Origin: Xanthobacteraceae bacterium
GTDB taxonomy: Bacteria > Pseudomonadota > Alphaproteobacteria > Rhizobiales > Xanthobacteraceae
Assembly: GCA_019746355.1 (NCBI GenBank)
Contig: JAIESC010000082.1
Span: forward strand, 104,404-168,403
Reading direction: 5' to 3'
DNA: 64,000 nucleotides
The translations under genes and the position numbers were made by a program. This document shows positions 1-7,677 of this stretch, piece by piece (position 1 is the first letter of the stretch; every line of letters begins with the position of its first letter). The notes under the pieces are model-generated. The model did not search any database and was not told the origin of the DNA. It worked only from the letters and a program-made list of their open reading frames with translations.

Positions 1-2
1 CT

Positions 3-287
3 GCGCTGAACCGCTTTGTCTATGACACCGACGCGGGCGAAGCCTCGCCGCCGCTCGTGTCGAAGGTGACCGACATCAAGATCAGACGGGGCAAGAGAGC
101 GCGGCTGGAAACGCCGGGCGGTGGCGGGTTCGGCGATCCGGCGAGCCGCGATCCGGCACGCGTCGCCCGCGATGTGCGGCTGGGTTACGTGTCGCGCGAT
201 GCGGCGATGGCGCAATACAAGGTGGCGCTGCGGGCCGACGGCTCGGTCGACGCGGATGCCACGACAAAGGCGCGCAGCGGAGCATGA
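3..287 (+). CDS. Hydantoinase B / 5-oxoprolinase beta family, C-terminal fragment (gene runs off the left edge)
   Basis: Only the last 94 or so residues are in the window; the reading frame is open from base 3. The fragment ends with the signature tail of the HyuB family: a glycine run (ETPGGGGFGDP) followed by a D-P-x-R-V-x-x-D-V motif and a short helical end. HyuB pairs with HyuA to make an ATP-dependent amidohydrolase acting on hydantoins, 5-oxoproline or related cyclic amides in the cytoplasm. A HyuA gene follows on the same strand, which fits. About 290 bases containing a palindromic element separate the two subunits, so the usual tight coupling is interrupted. The family call is firm; the substrate is not known. 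Confidence 0.85.
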   Translation, partial: ALNRFVYDTDAGEASPPLVSKVTDIKIRRGKRARLETPGGGGFGDPASRDPARVARDVRLGYVSRDAAMAQYKVALRADGSVDADATTKARSGA

Positions 288-317
288 GAGACGTCCAGCG
301 AGGCGCAGCTCGGGTGG

Positions 318-540
318 TGTGCTCCCTCCCCCTGAAAGGGGAAGGGTCGGGGTGGGGGTCCGTTTGTGCGCATGACCGGGCCACACGCGAGGCGCTTTAT
401 TCATTGAATTCCTTTGCCGCGAATCATGCATTCACGCGCGCCTTCGACGCGCTGGGGCTAGCCGCTTCGGGACCTTCGATTTCGTACGCAAAGGGACCCC
501 CACCCCTACCCTCCCCCTTTCAGGGGCAGGGAGCGCACCG
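318..540. repeat. Large intergenic inverted repeat between hyuB-like and hyuA-like genes
   Basis: Two arms of about 50 bases (about 318-371 and 488-540) are near-perfect reverse complements. Each is rich in C and G runs (CTCCCTCCCCCTGAAAGGGG on the left). The central part (about 415-460) contains a GCGCGCCTTCGACGCGCT-like palindrome that also occurs inside the longer copies of the second palindromic family in this window (31129-31267, 36433-36565). It accounts for most of the 289-base gap; no gene is seen in it. Confidence 0.75.
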
Positions 541-576
541 CCCGAGCGGCACCGAATGCGATAGGCAGCAACATTC

Positions 577-2646
577 ATGAGCACGCGCGGCGTCATTGTC
601 GGGGTCGATGTCGGCGGCACGTTCACCGACCTGTTCCTGCTCGATGCGGGGAGCGGCACGTTCCGCACGGCGAAGGTGCCGTCGCGGCGTGGTGACGAGG
701 CGCTGGGGTTTCTCAATGGACTGAGTGCGTTGGGTGGCGCAGCGGGGATGCAGTCGATCGTGCATGGCACGACGGTTGGGACCAATACGCTGTTGGAGCG
801 GCGCGGGCCGAAGATCGGCGTGATTGCGACGCGCGGGTTTCGCGACACGCTGGAGATGCGGCGGCGTGATCGGCGCAGGACGTGGGGGCTGTGGGGCGAT
901 TTCGTGCCGATCGCCGATCGGGACATGCGGGTGGAGGTGAACGAGCGGACGTTGGCGGATGGGACGGTTCGCACGGTGCTCAACCCCGACGAAGTGCGAC
1001 AGGCGGCGAAGGCGTTGCTGGAAAGAGGCGCGACGGCGCTCGCGATCACGTTCATCAATGCTTATGCGAATGCGGAGAACGAAAAGAGCGCGCTGAAAGC
1101 GGCGCGCGAGGTGTGGCCGAATGACTTTGTTACCGCGTCGCACGAGGTACTCTCCGAGATCCGCGAGTTCGAGCGCTCCTCGACCGCGGCGCTGAACGCT
1201 TATCTGCAGCCGGTGGTGGCGAGCTATCTCGGCAAGCTCGATGCCGCGCTCGCGCAGCAGAGCTTTCCGGGCAAGCTGCACATCGTGCAGTCGAACGGCG
1301 GCATCATGTCGACCGCGACGGCGCGCAAGCTGCCGGTGCGGACCGCGCTGTCGGGGCCGGCCGCGGGCGTGGTGGCCGGCACCGCGATTGCGAAGGCGGC
1401 GGGCTACGACAACGTCATCACCTGCGACCTCGGCGGCACCTCGTTCGACGTGTCGGTGATCGCCGGCGGCAAGGCCGCGGTCGCGGCGCAGACCACGGTG
1501 GATTTCGGCCTGGTGATCCGCACGCCGATGATCGAGATCACCACGATCGGCGCGGGCGGCGGCTCGATCGCGTCGGTGGACCGCGGCGGGCTGCTGCAGG
1601 TCGGGCCGGAAAGCGCGGGCTCGGTGCCGGGGCCCGTTTGTTATGGCGCGGGCAACACGCGGCCGACGCTGACCGATGCGCAGGTTGTGCTCGGGCGGAT
1701 CAATGCGCAGCGCCCGCTCGGCGGCGAGTTGAAGTCGCTCGATGTCGAAGCGGCGCGGCGCGCGATTGCCATGCATGTCGGCGAGCCGCTGAAGCTTTCC
1801 GTCGACGACGCGGCGGCGGCGATCGTGCGCGTCGCCGAGGCGCGGATGGCCGGTGCCATTCGCCTTGTTTCGATCGAGCGCGGGCATGATCCGGCGCGGT
1901 TCGTCGCCATGCCGTTCGGCGGCGGCGGCGCGCTGCATGCCGGCGCGCTCATTCGCGAGATCGGGCTGAAGGCCGCGCTGGTGCCGCGCTTTCCCGGCAT
2001 CACCTCGGCGCTCGGCTGCGTGCTGGCGGACCTGCGCCACGACACGGTGCAGACGCTCAACGTGATGCTGGAAGGGCTCGACGCCGCGGCGCTCACGAAG
2101 CGCATGCAGGCAGCGGGCCGCGACGCCGCGGCGGTGATCGCGGCCGCCGGCGTTCCGGTCGAGCGGACCGACGTCATTTACGAGCTCGACATGCACTATC
2201 TCGGCCAGACCCATACGGTGCCGGTGACGCTGCCGGTCGCCAGGGGTGCGGACGAGCGCGCGGACGACCTCGGCGTGAGCGAAGCGATGATCCGCGCGGC
2301 GTTCGAGGCGGCGTATCTTTCGTCGTTCAGCCGGCTGCTGCCCGGCCTCGCGACGCGGATCGTGTCGCTGCGGGTCGCGGCGATCGGCCGGCGGCCGGGC
2401 TTCGACTTTCAGGTGTTCACGCCCGACCGTTCGGCCTCGCTGGACAGTGCGAAGCGCGGCACCCGGCGCGTCTGGTTCACGGGCGGCTTCCGCGACACCG
2501 CGATCTGGTCGCGGCTCGAGCTTCCCGCCGATGCGCGGATCGAGGGCCCGGCGATCCTCGAGCAGCCCGACGCCACCACGGTGATCGAGCCGGGGCTTGC
2601 CGGCCGCATCGACGCCCTCGGCAACCTGATCGTGGAGCGCGCCTGA
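577..2646 (+). CDS. Hydantoinase A / 5-oxoprolinase alpha family protein
   Basis: A 689-residue protein of the HyuA family, the ATP-binding half of hydantoinase/oxoprolinase-type amidohydrolases. The N-terminus carries the actin-like phosphate loop GVDVGGTFTD (residues about 9-18), followed by HGTTVGTNTLLERRG (about 65-79). The middle has SGPAAGVVAG and CDLGGTSFDV, typical of the HSP70/actin-type ATP pocket, then GAGGGSIA and PVCYGAG. The length matches the family (about 680-700). The ATG at 577 gives a good N-terminus but has only a weak ribosome site. The stop codon shares its last base with the start of the next gene, so the two are translationally coupled. Substrate unknown; candidates are hydantoins, 5-oxoproline or N-methylhydantoin. 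Confidence 0.93.
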   Translation: MSTRGVIVGVDVGGTFTDLFLLDAGSGTFRTAKVPSRRGDEALGFLNGLSALGGAAGMQSIVHGTTVGTNTLLERRGPKIGVIATRGFRDTLEMRRRDRRRTWGLWGDFVPIADRDMRVEVNERTLADGTVRTVLNPDEVRQAAKALLERGATALAITFINAYANAENEKSALKAAREVWPNDFVTASHEVLSEIREFERSSTAALNAYLQPVVASYLGKLDAALAQQSFPGKLHIVQSNGGIMSTATARKLPVRTALSGPAAGVVAGTAIAKAAGYDNVITCDLGGTSFDVSVIAGGKAAVAAQTTVDFGLVIRTPMIEITTIGAGGGSIASVDRGGLLQVGPESAGSVPGPVCYGAGNTRPTLTDAQVVLGRINAQRPLGGELKSLDVEAARRAIAMHVGEPLKLSVDDAAAAIVRVAEARMAGAIRLVSIERGHDPARFVAMPFGGGGALHAGALIREIGLKAALVPRFPGITSALGCVLADLRHDTVQTLNVMLEGLDAAALTKRMQAAGRDAAAVIAAAGVPVERTDVIYELDMHYLGQTHTVPVTLPVARGADERADDLGVSEAMIRAAFEAAYLSSFSRLLPGLATRIVSLRVAAIGRRPGFDFQVFTPDRSASLDSAKRGTRRVWFTGGFRDTAIWSRLELPADARIEGPAILEQPDATTVIEPGLAGRIDALGNLIVERA

Positions 2647-3245
2647 TGAAGCCTGCCACCAGCGCACTCATTCTCGGCGACCTGCAGAACGACTTCCTGC
2701 ATCCCGACGGCGCGTACGGCCGCGCCAAGCAGAGCCATCCTTCGATCGCAGCATTGCCCGGCAAGCTCGCGCCGCTCGTTGGTGCCGCGCGCGAACGCGG
2801 CGTGCTGACGGTCGCGACGCTGTTCACGCTGGTGCCCGGCCGCGGCGGTGAGCCGATCATCTCGCCGCATCTGAAGGCGCTGCGGCCGTTCCTCAAGAAG
2901 GGCGACTTCGCGCCGGGCTCCTTCGGCCAGCAGCTGGTCGATGCGCTGGCGCCGGCCGACGTGCATGTCGAGAAGATCGCCTATTCGGCGTTTCACGCCT
3001 CGCGGCTCGAATGGGTGCTGAAGAAGTGCGGCGTCGAGCAGCTCTATTTCACCGGCATCGTCACCAACGGCGGCGTCGCCTCGACGGTGCGCGACGCGCA
3101 TGTGCGCGAGTTCGAATGCACGGTGATCGAGGACGGCTGCGCGGCGTTCGGCGAGGAGATCCACCGCGCCGCGATCGAGGGCCTGAAGCCGGTGGCGAAG
3201 ATGACGACGATTGCCGAGCTGCTGCGGACGCTGACCGCTCGCTAA
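2646..3245 (+). CDS. Isochorismatase-fold hydrolase lacking the nucleophilic cysteine
   Basis: A 199-residue cytosolic protein of the isochorismatase/cysteine-hydrolase superfamily. The catalytic aspartate (Asp12 in GDLQNDF) and lysine (Lys110 in VEKIAYSAF) are present. The cysteine-loop motif, normally T-N-x-C-V, reads T140-N-G-G143-V, so glycine stands where the nucleophile of nicotinamidases and N-carbamoyl amidases sits. True isochorismatases such as EntB and PhzD are known to do without this cysteine, so the protein may be an ether hydrolase rather than an amidase, or may be inactive as an amidase. It overlaps the hyuA-like stop by one base and is surely co-translated with it, which would otherwise have suggested a carbamoyl-amidase step in hydantoin breakdown. 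Confidence 0.88.
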   Translation: MKPATSALILGDLQNDFLHPDGAYGRAKQSHPSIAALPGKLAPLVGAARERGVLTVATLFTLVPGRGGEPIISPHLKALRPFLKKGDFAPGSFGQQLVDALAPADVHVEKIAYSAFHASRLEWVLKKCGVEQLYFTGIVTNGGVASTVRDAHVREFECTVIEDGCAAFGEEIHRAAIEGLKPVAKMTTIAELLRTLTAR

Positions 3246-3269
3246 CGGGTTCCTGAAATGGCCCAGGGC

Positions 3270-3373
3270 GTCATTCCGGGGCGCGCCGAAGGCGCGAACC
3301 CGGAATCCAGTTTCAAAGGGACTCCTCCTGAACTGGATTCCGGGCCCGCCGCTTCGCGGCGTCCCGGAATGAC
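3270..3373. repeat. Palindromic intergenic element, copy 1
   Basis: A 104-base inverted repeat that opens GTCATTCCGGGGCG and closes CCCGGAATGAC. Inner arms carry CCCGGAATCCAG and CTGGATTCCGGG, with GC-rich mini-hairpins (GCGCGCCGAAGGCGCG and CGCCGCTTCGCGGCG) in each half. It lies just after the isochorismatase-fold gene. It is the first of nine copies in the window and may act as a transcript end or mRNA stabiliser. Confidence 0.9.
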
Positions 3374-3428
3374 CGCGGGAGATACGCGTCGTTAACCTGG
3401 TTTCGGCTCTGACTGTCTGAACAACACG

Positions 3429-4199
3429 ATGGCAACGGGCTTCACCAAGGCGATCCTTGCGCGAGGCATGAGCCTCGCCTCCCGCACCCGGCTGGTGTTT
3501 CTGGTGACGGCGCTCACGCTGCTGGCCGAGCCGATTCTGCCGAACCGGTCGTGGTTCGTCCCCTCGCTGGAGTGGTCGCTGTGGGACAGCCTTCGCTCCG
3601 GCATTGCCGCGGAGCCGTATCTGGTGCCCGGCGTCACGGGCCTTGCGACGATCCTCAACATCGGCTTTGCGTGCTGGTTCACCCAATCGGCTTTCAAGGT
3701 TCACCACGCAGCGGCAACCGCCGACCGGCCGCCGTTTGCTGTATTCGCGCTGCGGTTTTCCGCCGCCCTCGTTCCGTTGCTGGTGATCTGTGTTGCGGCG
3801 GGCGCGCTGCTGCTGCTCGTCGCGTCCGCGCTGTTCGTTGTTTCGCCGCTGGCCGAAAAGGTCGTGGTGCTGACGATCGCCGTGCTCGCCGCGCCGGCCT
3901 TCGCGGTCGTATATTCGTTCCTGCTGTATTGGTCGTATCTGACGAAATCGCTCGCCGAGCTGCTCGCCGCGGCGTTGCGATCGCTGAAAATCCACGGCCG
4001 CGCCGCGTACGGGATTTTTGCCCTGACCGTCGGCTTTCGGCTGCTGGGCCTGGTGGGGTGGTACGCGGCGTTGTCCGCGCCGGTCGCCACCCCTCTGCGG
4101 CTGCTTGCGGCTTCGCTCATCATGAGCAGCGTCATCATGTTCATTCGCGGCGTCAGGTTCGAGTTTCTGTATGTCCGCGAGACGCAGCCGCCAACGTAG
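3429..4199 (+). CDS. Multi-pass membrane protein of unknown function
   Basis: A 256-residue protein dominated by hydrophobic segments at about residues 20-37, 64-85, 105-140 (long enough for one or two spans), 145-170, 195-215 and 222-243, so five to seven helices in the inner membrane. The loops are short and no catalytic or cofactor motif is visible. I do not recognise a family. No strong ribosome site precedes the ATG at 3429; a later ATG at about 3469 would remove 13 residues ahead of the first helix, so the start is uncertain. It stands alone between a palindromic element and a stretch of gene debris. The coding call rests on codon bias and the coherent hydrophobic pattern. Confidence 0.65.
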   Translation: MATGFTKAILARGMSLASRTRLVFLVTALTLLAEPILPNRSWFVPSLEWSLWDSLRSGIAAEPYLVPGVTGLATILNIGFACWFTQSAFKVHHAAATADRPPFAVFALRFSAALVPLLVICVAAGALLLLVASALFVVSPLAEKVVVLTIAVLAAPAFAVVYSFLLYWSYLTKSLAELLAAALRSLKIHGRAAYGIFALTVGFRLLGLVGWYAALSAPVATPLRLLAASLIMSSVIMFIRGVRFEFLYVRETQPPT

Positions 4200-4604
4200 C
4201 TGCGGCCGGGGCACGGCATGAGCAGGCGCGGCAATCCCAAGTTGTGAAGGCAAACCTCGTCGTGGCAATCCATCGATCCGGGCGTTTCGCTGCGTTGTAA
4301 CAACAACGGTTTCAGGTGGGTTTGTTCTGCCAACCTGCTATCGATGGTTGCGGCAGGCGTAGGTGGGCAAAGCCGCCAACGGGTCCGCGCAAAGCGCGGC
4401 CCCGTTGGCGCCTTGGCCCACTCCACGGCGCTGCGCGAGTCGCAAGGGCGTGCGTCCGTAACTGATTCACGTTTCAAACAGCCCGGCGAACGTGCGTCAG
4501 CGCTCCGGGAAATCATCGGCACCCGGCCGCCGTCCGTCCTGTCCGCCTCGAAAAGTCCCGGATAATCGCCCGCCCGAATACGCTTCGGGCCAGGGGCAGG
4601 CAGA
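4200..4604. other. Gap with no recognisable gene; holds one long hairpin
   Basis: About 400 bases with no convincing coding signal. Short open frames here show no family resemblance. The only structure noted is the hairpin at 4363-4421. The right edge runs into two gene fragments, so this may be a scar of lost genes. Confidence 0.5.
4363..4421. repeat. Long GC-rich hairpin
   Basis: A 59-base imperfect palindrome: GTGGGC and GCCAACGGG on the left pair with CCCGTTGGC and GCCCAC on the right, around a GCGC-AAA-GCGC centre. It is isolated in non-coding sequence and could be a structured transcript or a relic of a dispersed element. Confidence 0.6.
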
Positions 4605-4709
4605 CTAACCCTCCGGCAGTCCTGCTCTTCGCCAGGCCTCCGCCATGGGGGCAAAGACCTTCGGCTCGATGTCCACCGTGACGGCGAACCGCCGCACGGT
4701 GAAGGTCGG
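4605..4709 (-). pseudogene. C-terminal fragment of an unidentified leftward gene
   Basis: On the minus strand a frame reads FTVRRFAVTVDIEPKVFAP, then an alanine-rich helix, and ends at a stop at 4605-4607. The composition looks like genuine protein, but there is no start and the frame meets an unrelated rightward fragment at about 4705. I do not recognise the family. It is best read as the tail of a gene cut off by a rearrangement. Confidence 0.35.
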
Positions 4710-4902
4710 CGACGCGCCGCATCACGGCAAGATGATGGACCTGCTGATGCTGACGGTGACCGGCGGCATGGAGCGAACAGTTGACCAGTTCGAATCACTG
4801 GTCGCCGCCGCCGGTTTCAAGTTTATGCGGGTCATTCCGACGGCGACGCATCAAAGTATCGTCGAAGCCGCACCGGCGCAGGAGCGGGATTTCGCTGTCT
4901 GA
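4705..4902 (+). pseudogene. C-terminal fragment of an O-methyltransferase (acetylserotonin/hydroxyneurosporene type)
   Basis: The last 60 or so codons before the stop at 4900 match the end of family-2 O-methyltransferases: a H-G-K-M-M-D-L-L-M-L segment, then TGGMERTVDQF, an AAAGF turn, the RVIPTATHQS strand and a final IVEA. Full members are 330-350 residues and use S-adenosylmethionine; the whole SAM-binding domain is missing here. An ATG at 4645 would open the frame further, but that stretch is antisense to another fragment and does not look like methyltransferase. This is therefore a remnant rather than a small functional gene. Confidence 0.6.
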
Positions 4903-4934
4903 GGGTCGCGCAGGCGCTGGACGGTGATTTTCCC

Positions 4935-7115
4935 TCAAGCCGAGCGCGCCGCGCGTCCACCGACGGCTTCGGTGATCGCCTGCTCCAGCGCATCGAGCTG
5001 GTAGGGCTTCAGCAGGATCGAGAAGCCCTCGACCGCCGCCTTCTGCGCCGCATTGCTGTAGCCGGTCGCCAGCAGAACGGTGAGCGACGGATGCCGGGCG
5101 CGCAGCGTGCGCGCGAGCTCCACGCCGTCCATGCCGCCGGGCATCACGATATCGGTGAACACCAGATCGAACGTCTCGCCCGACGCCAACAGCTCCAGGG
5201 CCGGCTCCGCGGCGCCCACGTGCCTGACCGTGCAGCCGATGCTCTCGAGCATGGCGGCGGCGGCCTCGGCCACGTCGCTGTTGTCCTCCACCAGCAGCAC
5301 CTTGCTGCCGGGCTTGAGCCGCGCTTCGCCGGCCGCGCTTTCGGCGGTGCGCTGCTCGGCGCGCTGCAGGAACAGCGTGACCGTCGTGCCGCTGCCGTGG
5401 GCGCTTGCGATCGTCACCGCGCCGCCGTTCTGCTTGGCGAAGCCGTAAACCTGGGCGAGGCCCAGTCCCGTGCCGCGCCCGACCTCCTTGGTGGTGAAGA
5501 ACGGCTCGAACACCCGCGGCAGGTGTTCGGGGGCGATGCCCGGGCCGTTGTCGTGCACCGACAGCGCAACGAACTCGCCGGCCAGACGATCGGTCTCCGG
5601 GTCGTCGGCCGAGAGCGTCCGGTTTCGCGCCGCAATCGTCACCTTGCCGCCTTGGGGCATGGCGTCGCGCGCGTTCAGCACGATGTTGACCAGCGACAGC
5701 TCCAGGTCGCCGGCGTCAGCCTGAAGCGGCCAGACCGCGGCCGGAATATCGCTGCTCAGGTCGACCCGTTCCGGCAATGACGGCTTGAGCAGGTCGACAA
5801 GCTTGGCCACGAACGGGCCAAGCTCGATCGACCTCGACTGAACCAGCCTCCGGCGCGAAAACGTCAGAAGCTTTCGCGTCAGCGCCTCGCCGTTCTGCGC
5901 CGCATGCTCGATCGCCGATATCTGCCGGTCAGCACCGATGCCCGCGGCCTTGCGTTTCAAGAGCTCGACGTTGCCGCTGATCACCATCAGCATGTTGTTG
6001 AAGTCGTGCGCCACGCCACCGGTGAGCTGGCCGAGCGCTTCCATCTTCTGCGACTGCCGCAAGCTCTGCTCGACCATCTGCCGGCGGGCGACCTCGCCCT
6101 GCCATTGCTCGACGAGCCGTTGCTCGTTGCGCAGGCGCCGCAGGGCCAAGAGGCTTACGGAAAACAACGCCACGGCGGCGGCCACGGCAAAGGCGCCGAA
6201 TATCAGGAGGTCGAGCAGCCAGATCCGCCGCAAGCTGGTGAGGCTCAGCCCGTAGCTGACATAGACCGGATAGCTTCCCACCGGCACGACGGAATAGAGG
6301 CGCTCGATACCGTCCATCTCCGCGACCGTGCGGATGGTCGAAGCGCCGCCGCGGATCGCCTGCATGAAGCCGCTCGAGGGCGACAGCTTCGGCGCCATGC
6401 TCGTCGCGGGGGGCTGACGCAGCAGCACCGCGCCGTCGGTTCGCGCCAGCGTGACGGAATTCTCCTCAACGGCGATGATGCTGCTGTAGAACTCGGAAAA
6501 CCGGTCGAGCGAGACGGCAACCGTGATCGCGCCGTCGAACTGGCCATCCGGTGTCAAACGGGCGCGGGCGACGATGATGACGCGATCACCGGTGACCCGG
6601 CCGACGATCGGCTCACCGATGTAAGTGCCGACCGGCACCTCTTTGAGCGCCTTGAAATAGGCACGATCGGACATGTCGAGGTCGGGGACCGGGAACGCGT
6701 TGGAAACGCCGGCCGGCTTGCCGTCCGCTGCGACCAGGACGATCGAGGTCACGAGGTGCTGCCGCCGCGTCAGGCGGGCGAGATAGCGCTGCACGTCCTC
6801 GGAGCCGCGGACCGCGGCCCAGTCCATGTTGCTGATCCGCTCCTCGATCTGATCGATGATCAGCTCGTGGGCCTCAAACACCTTCAGCGCATGCTCGCGC
6901 AGGATCTGCGCCGTGCGCGCGCCTTGCTGAAGCGCCTGGTTGTAGGTTTCCCGCCAATCGAGCCAGGCGGCGGAAGCCAGAACCACCGCCGGGCCGACCA
7001 CCGACAGCACCAGCAGCAGCCGGAGAATGCCGATCGCGCCGCCGATCCTTCCGCCGTGCAGACGCAGACCTGCGGGGGCCGCGTGGTGATCAGCGCTGGA
7101 GCTTCGCTGGAGCAT
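4935..7115 (-). CDS. Hybrid sensor histidine kinase with extracytoplasmic Cache-type domain and receiver
   Basis: A 726-residue membrane sensor. Order: a first transmembrane helix (about 27-50), a periplasmic double-Cache-like region (about 55-295, with SDRAYFKAL and IGEPIVGRVTG typical of such sensors), a second helix (about 300-328), a HisKA dimerisation helix with the phospho-acceptor in GGVAHDFNNML, an ATPase domain (N box NIVLNARDAM, G1 DNGPGIA, G2 GTGLGLAQVYG), and a C-terminal receiver (VLLVEDNSD, phospho-acceptor Asp in VFTDIVMPG, LLKPY at the end). It should pass phosphate from the kinase His to its own receiver. No response regulator or phosphotransfer gene lies beside it, so it is an orphan hybrid. 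The signal is unknown; Cache domains commonly bind small organic acids or amino acids, which would fit the catabolic surroundings. Confidence 0.93.
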   Translation of the reverse strand: MLQRSSSADHHAAPAGLRLHGGRIGGAIGILRLLLVLSVVGPAVVLASAAWLDWRETYNQALQQGARTAQILREHALKVFEAHELIIDQIEERISNMDWAAVRGSEDVQRYLARLTRRQHLVTSIVLVAADGKPAGVSNAFPVPDLDMSDRAYFKALKEVPVGTYIGEPIVGRVTGDRVIIVARARLTPDGQFDGAITVAVSLDRFSEFYSSIIAVEENSVTLARTDGAVLLRQPPATSMAPKLSPSSGFMQAIRGGASTIRTVAEMDGIERLYSVVPVGSYPVYVSYGLSLTSLRRIWLLDLLIFGAFAVAAAVALFSVSLLALRRLRNEQRLVEQWQGEVARRQMVEQSLRQSQKMEALGQLTGGVAHDFNNMLMVISGNVELLKRKAAGIGADRQISAIEHAAQNGEALTRKLLTFSRRRLVQSRSIELGPFVAKLVDLLKPSLPERVDLSSDIPAAVWPLQADAGDLELSLVNIVLNARDAMPQGGKVTIAARNRTLSADDPETDRLAGEFVALSVHDNGPGIAPEHLPRVFEPFFTTKEVGRGTGLGLAQVYGFAKQNGGAVTIASAHGSGTTVTLFLQRAEQRTAESAAGEARLKPGSKVLLVEDNSDVAEAAAAMLESIGCTVRHVGAAEPALELLASGETFDLVFTDIVMPGGMDGVELARTLRARHPSLTVLLATGYSNAAQKAAVEGFSILLKPYQLDALEQAITEAVGGRAARSA

Positions 7116-7143
7116 CGATCCTGCCGCCCATCAGATCGAAAAC

Positions 7144-7164
7144 GCGCGGCAAATCATGCCGCGC
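7144..7164. promoter_or_regulatory. Perfect 8-bp inverted repeat upstream of the histidine kinase gene
   Basis: GCGCGGCA and TGCCGCGC flank a 5-base centre, 29 bases upstream of the kinase start codon. The position would suit an operator or a hairpin in the 5' leader. Function is inferred from position only. Confidence 0.4.
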
Positions 7165-7228
7165 AGCCCGCATCATAGCGATGTCGGTTCGATTCCGGAC
7201 ACAAATTTGGGCGCGAAAGGGGCCGAAA

Positions 7229-7547
7229 TCAGGCGTCCAGCCCGCCACGGCTGGTTCCGAGCCCTTTCATGAAGCGACTGCGGATCAGAGTCGGATCGCG
7301 CAGTGTCTGATCGGGCCGGGCTTGTCGTCGATCTTGGCGGCCAAAGCGGCGGCCTGCCTTCGGTGAAGCAGCGATCCAGCAATTGCATAACCAGCAATTG
7401 CATAAAATGCTCCTCATCGCGCACCCAATGGCTGTTGGGAATGCCCGCGCCCTTCGCCACCGCAGCGACGTCGGTGACGCCCGCGGTCGCAGTCTGCCGC
7501 TTGCCGGTGATCTGGCAGATGCCGTTGTCGCAGATGATGAGGCCCAT
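7229..7547 (-). pseudogene. Decayed C-terminal part of a thiamine-diphosphate decarboxylase subunit (sulfopyruvate/phosphonopyruvate decarboxylase-like)
   Basis: The minus strand from 7547 reads LIICDNGICQITGKRQT, then TAGVTDVAAVAKGAGI and HWVRDEEHF, the hallmark of the TPP-binding beta subunit. The family continues with a KIDDKPG strand and an R-D-P-x-x-I-R-x-R-F-M-x-G-L tail. Here the KIDDKPG-like part lies in a second frame and the RDPTLIRSRFMKGL part in a third frame, so at least two frameshifts separate segments that should be continuous. The N-terminal half is absent. The 560-base gap between the kinase and the next transporter gene is thus mostly a dead gene. Confidence 0.7.
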
Positions 7548-7677
7548 TCGCGACGGCTCCCACTTTCTCCCACTTGGGCCCGCAAACAAAACGAGCGTTT
7601 ATCTATCACGTGGAATGCGCGACAGTATCCCGCTCACCGGAAACCAATATCCGGAGCGGATGGAGGAGAGCAAACGC

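Noticed and set aside
520..2667. A 715-codon frame opposite the HyuA-like gene
   Set aside because: Arg/His-rich shadow typical of GC-rich antisense; the plus strand has a complete HyuA with its motifs.
3270..3373. Repeated palindromes considered as a CRISPR array
   Set aside because: Copies are scattered kilobases apart with no regular spacers and no cas genes.
4344..4565. A 73-codon frame on the plus strand
   Set aside because: It runs across the long hairpin at 4363-4421, has no ribosome site and no protein-like pattern.
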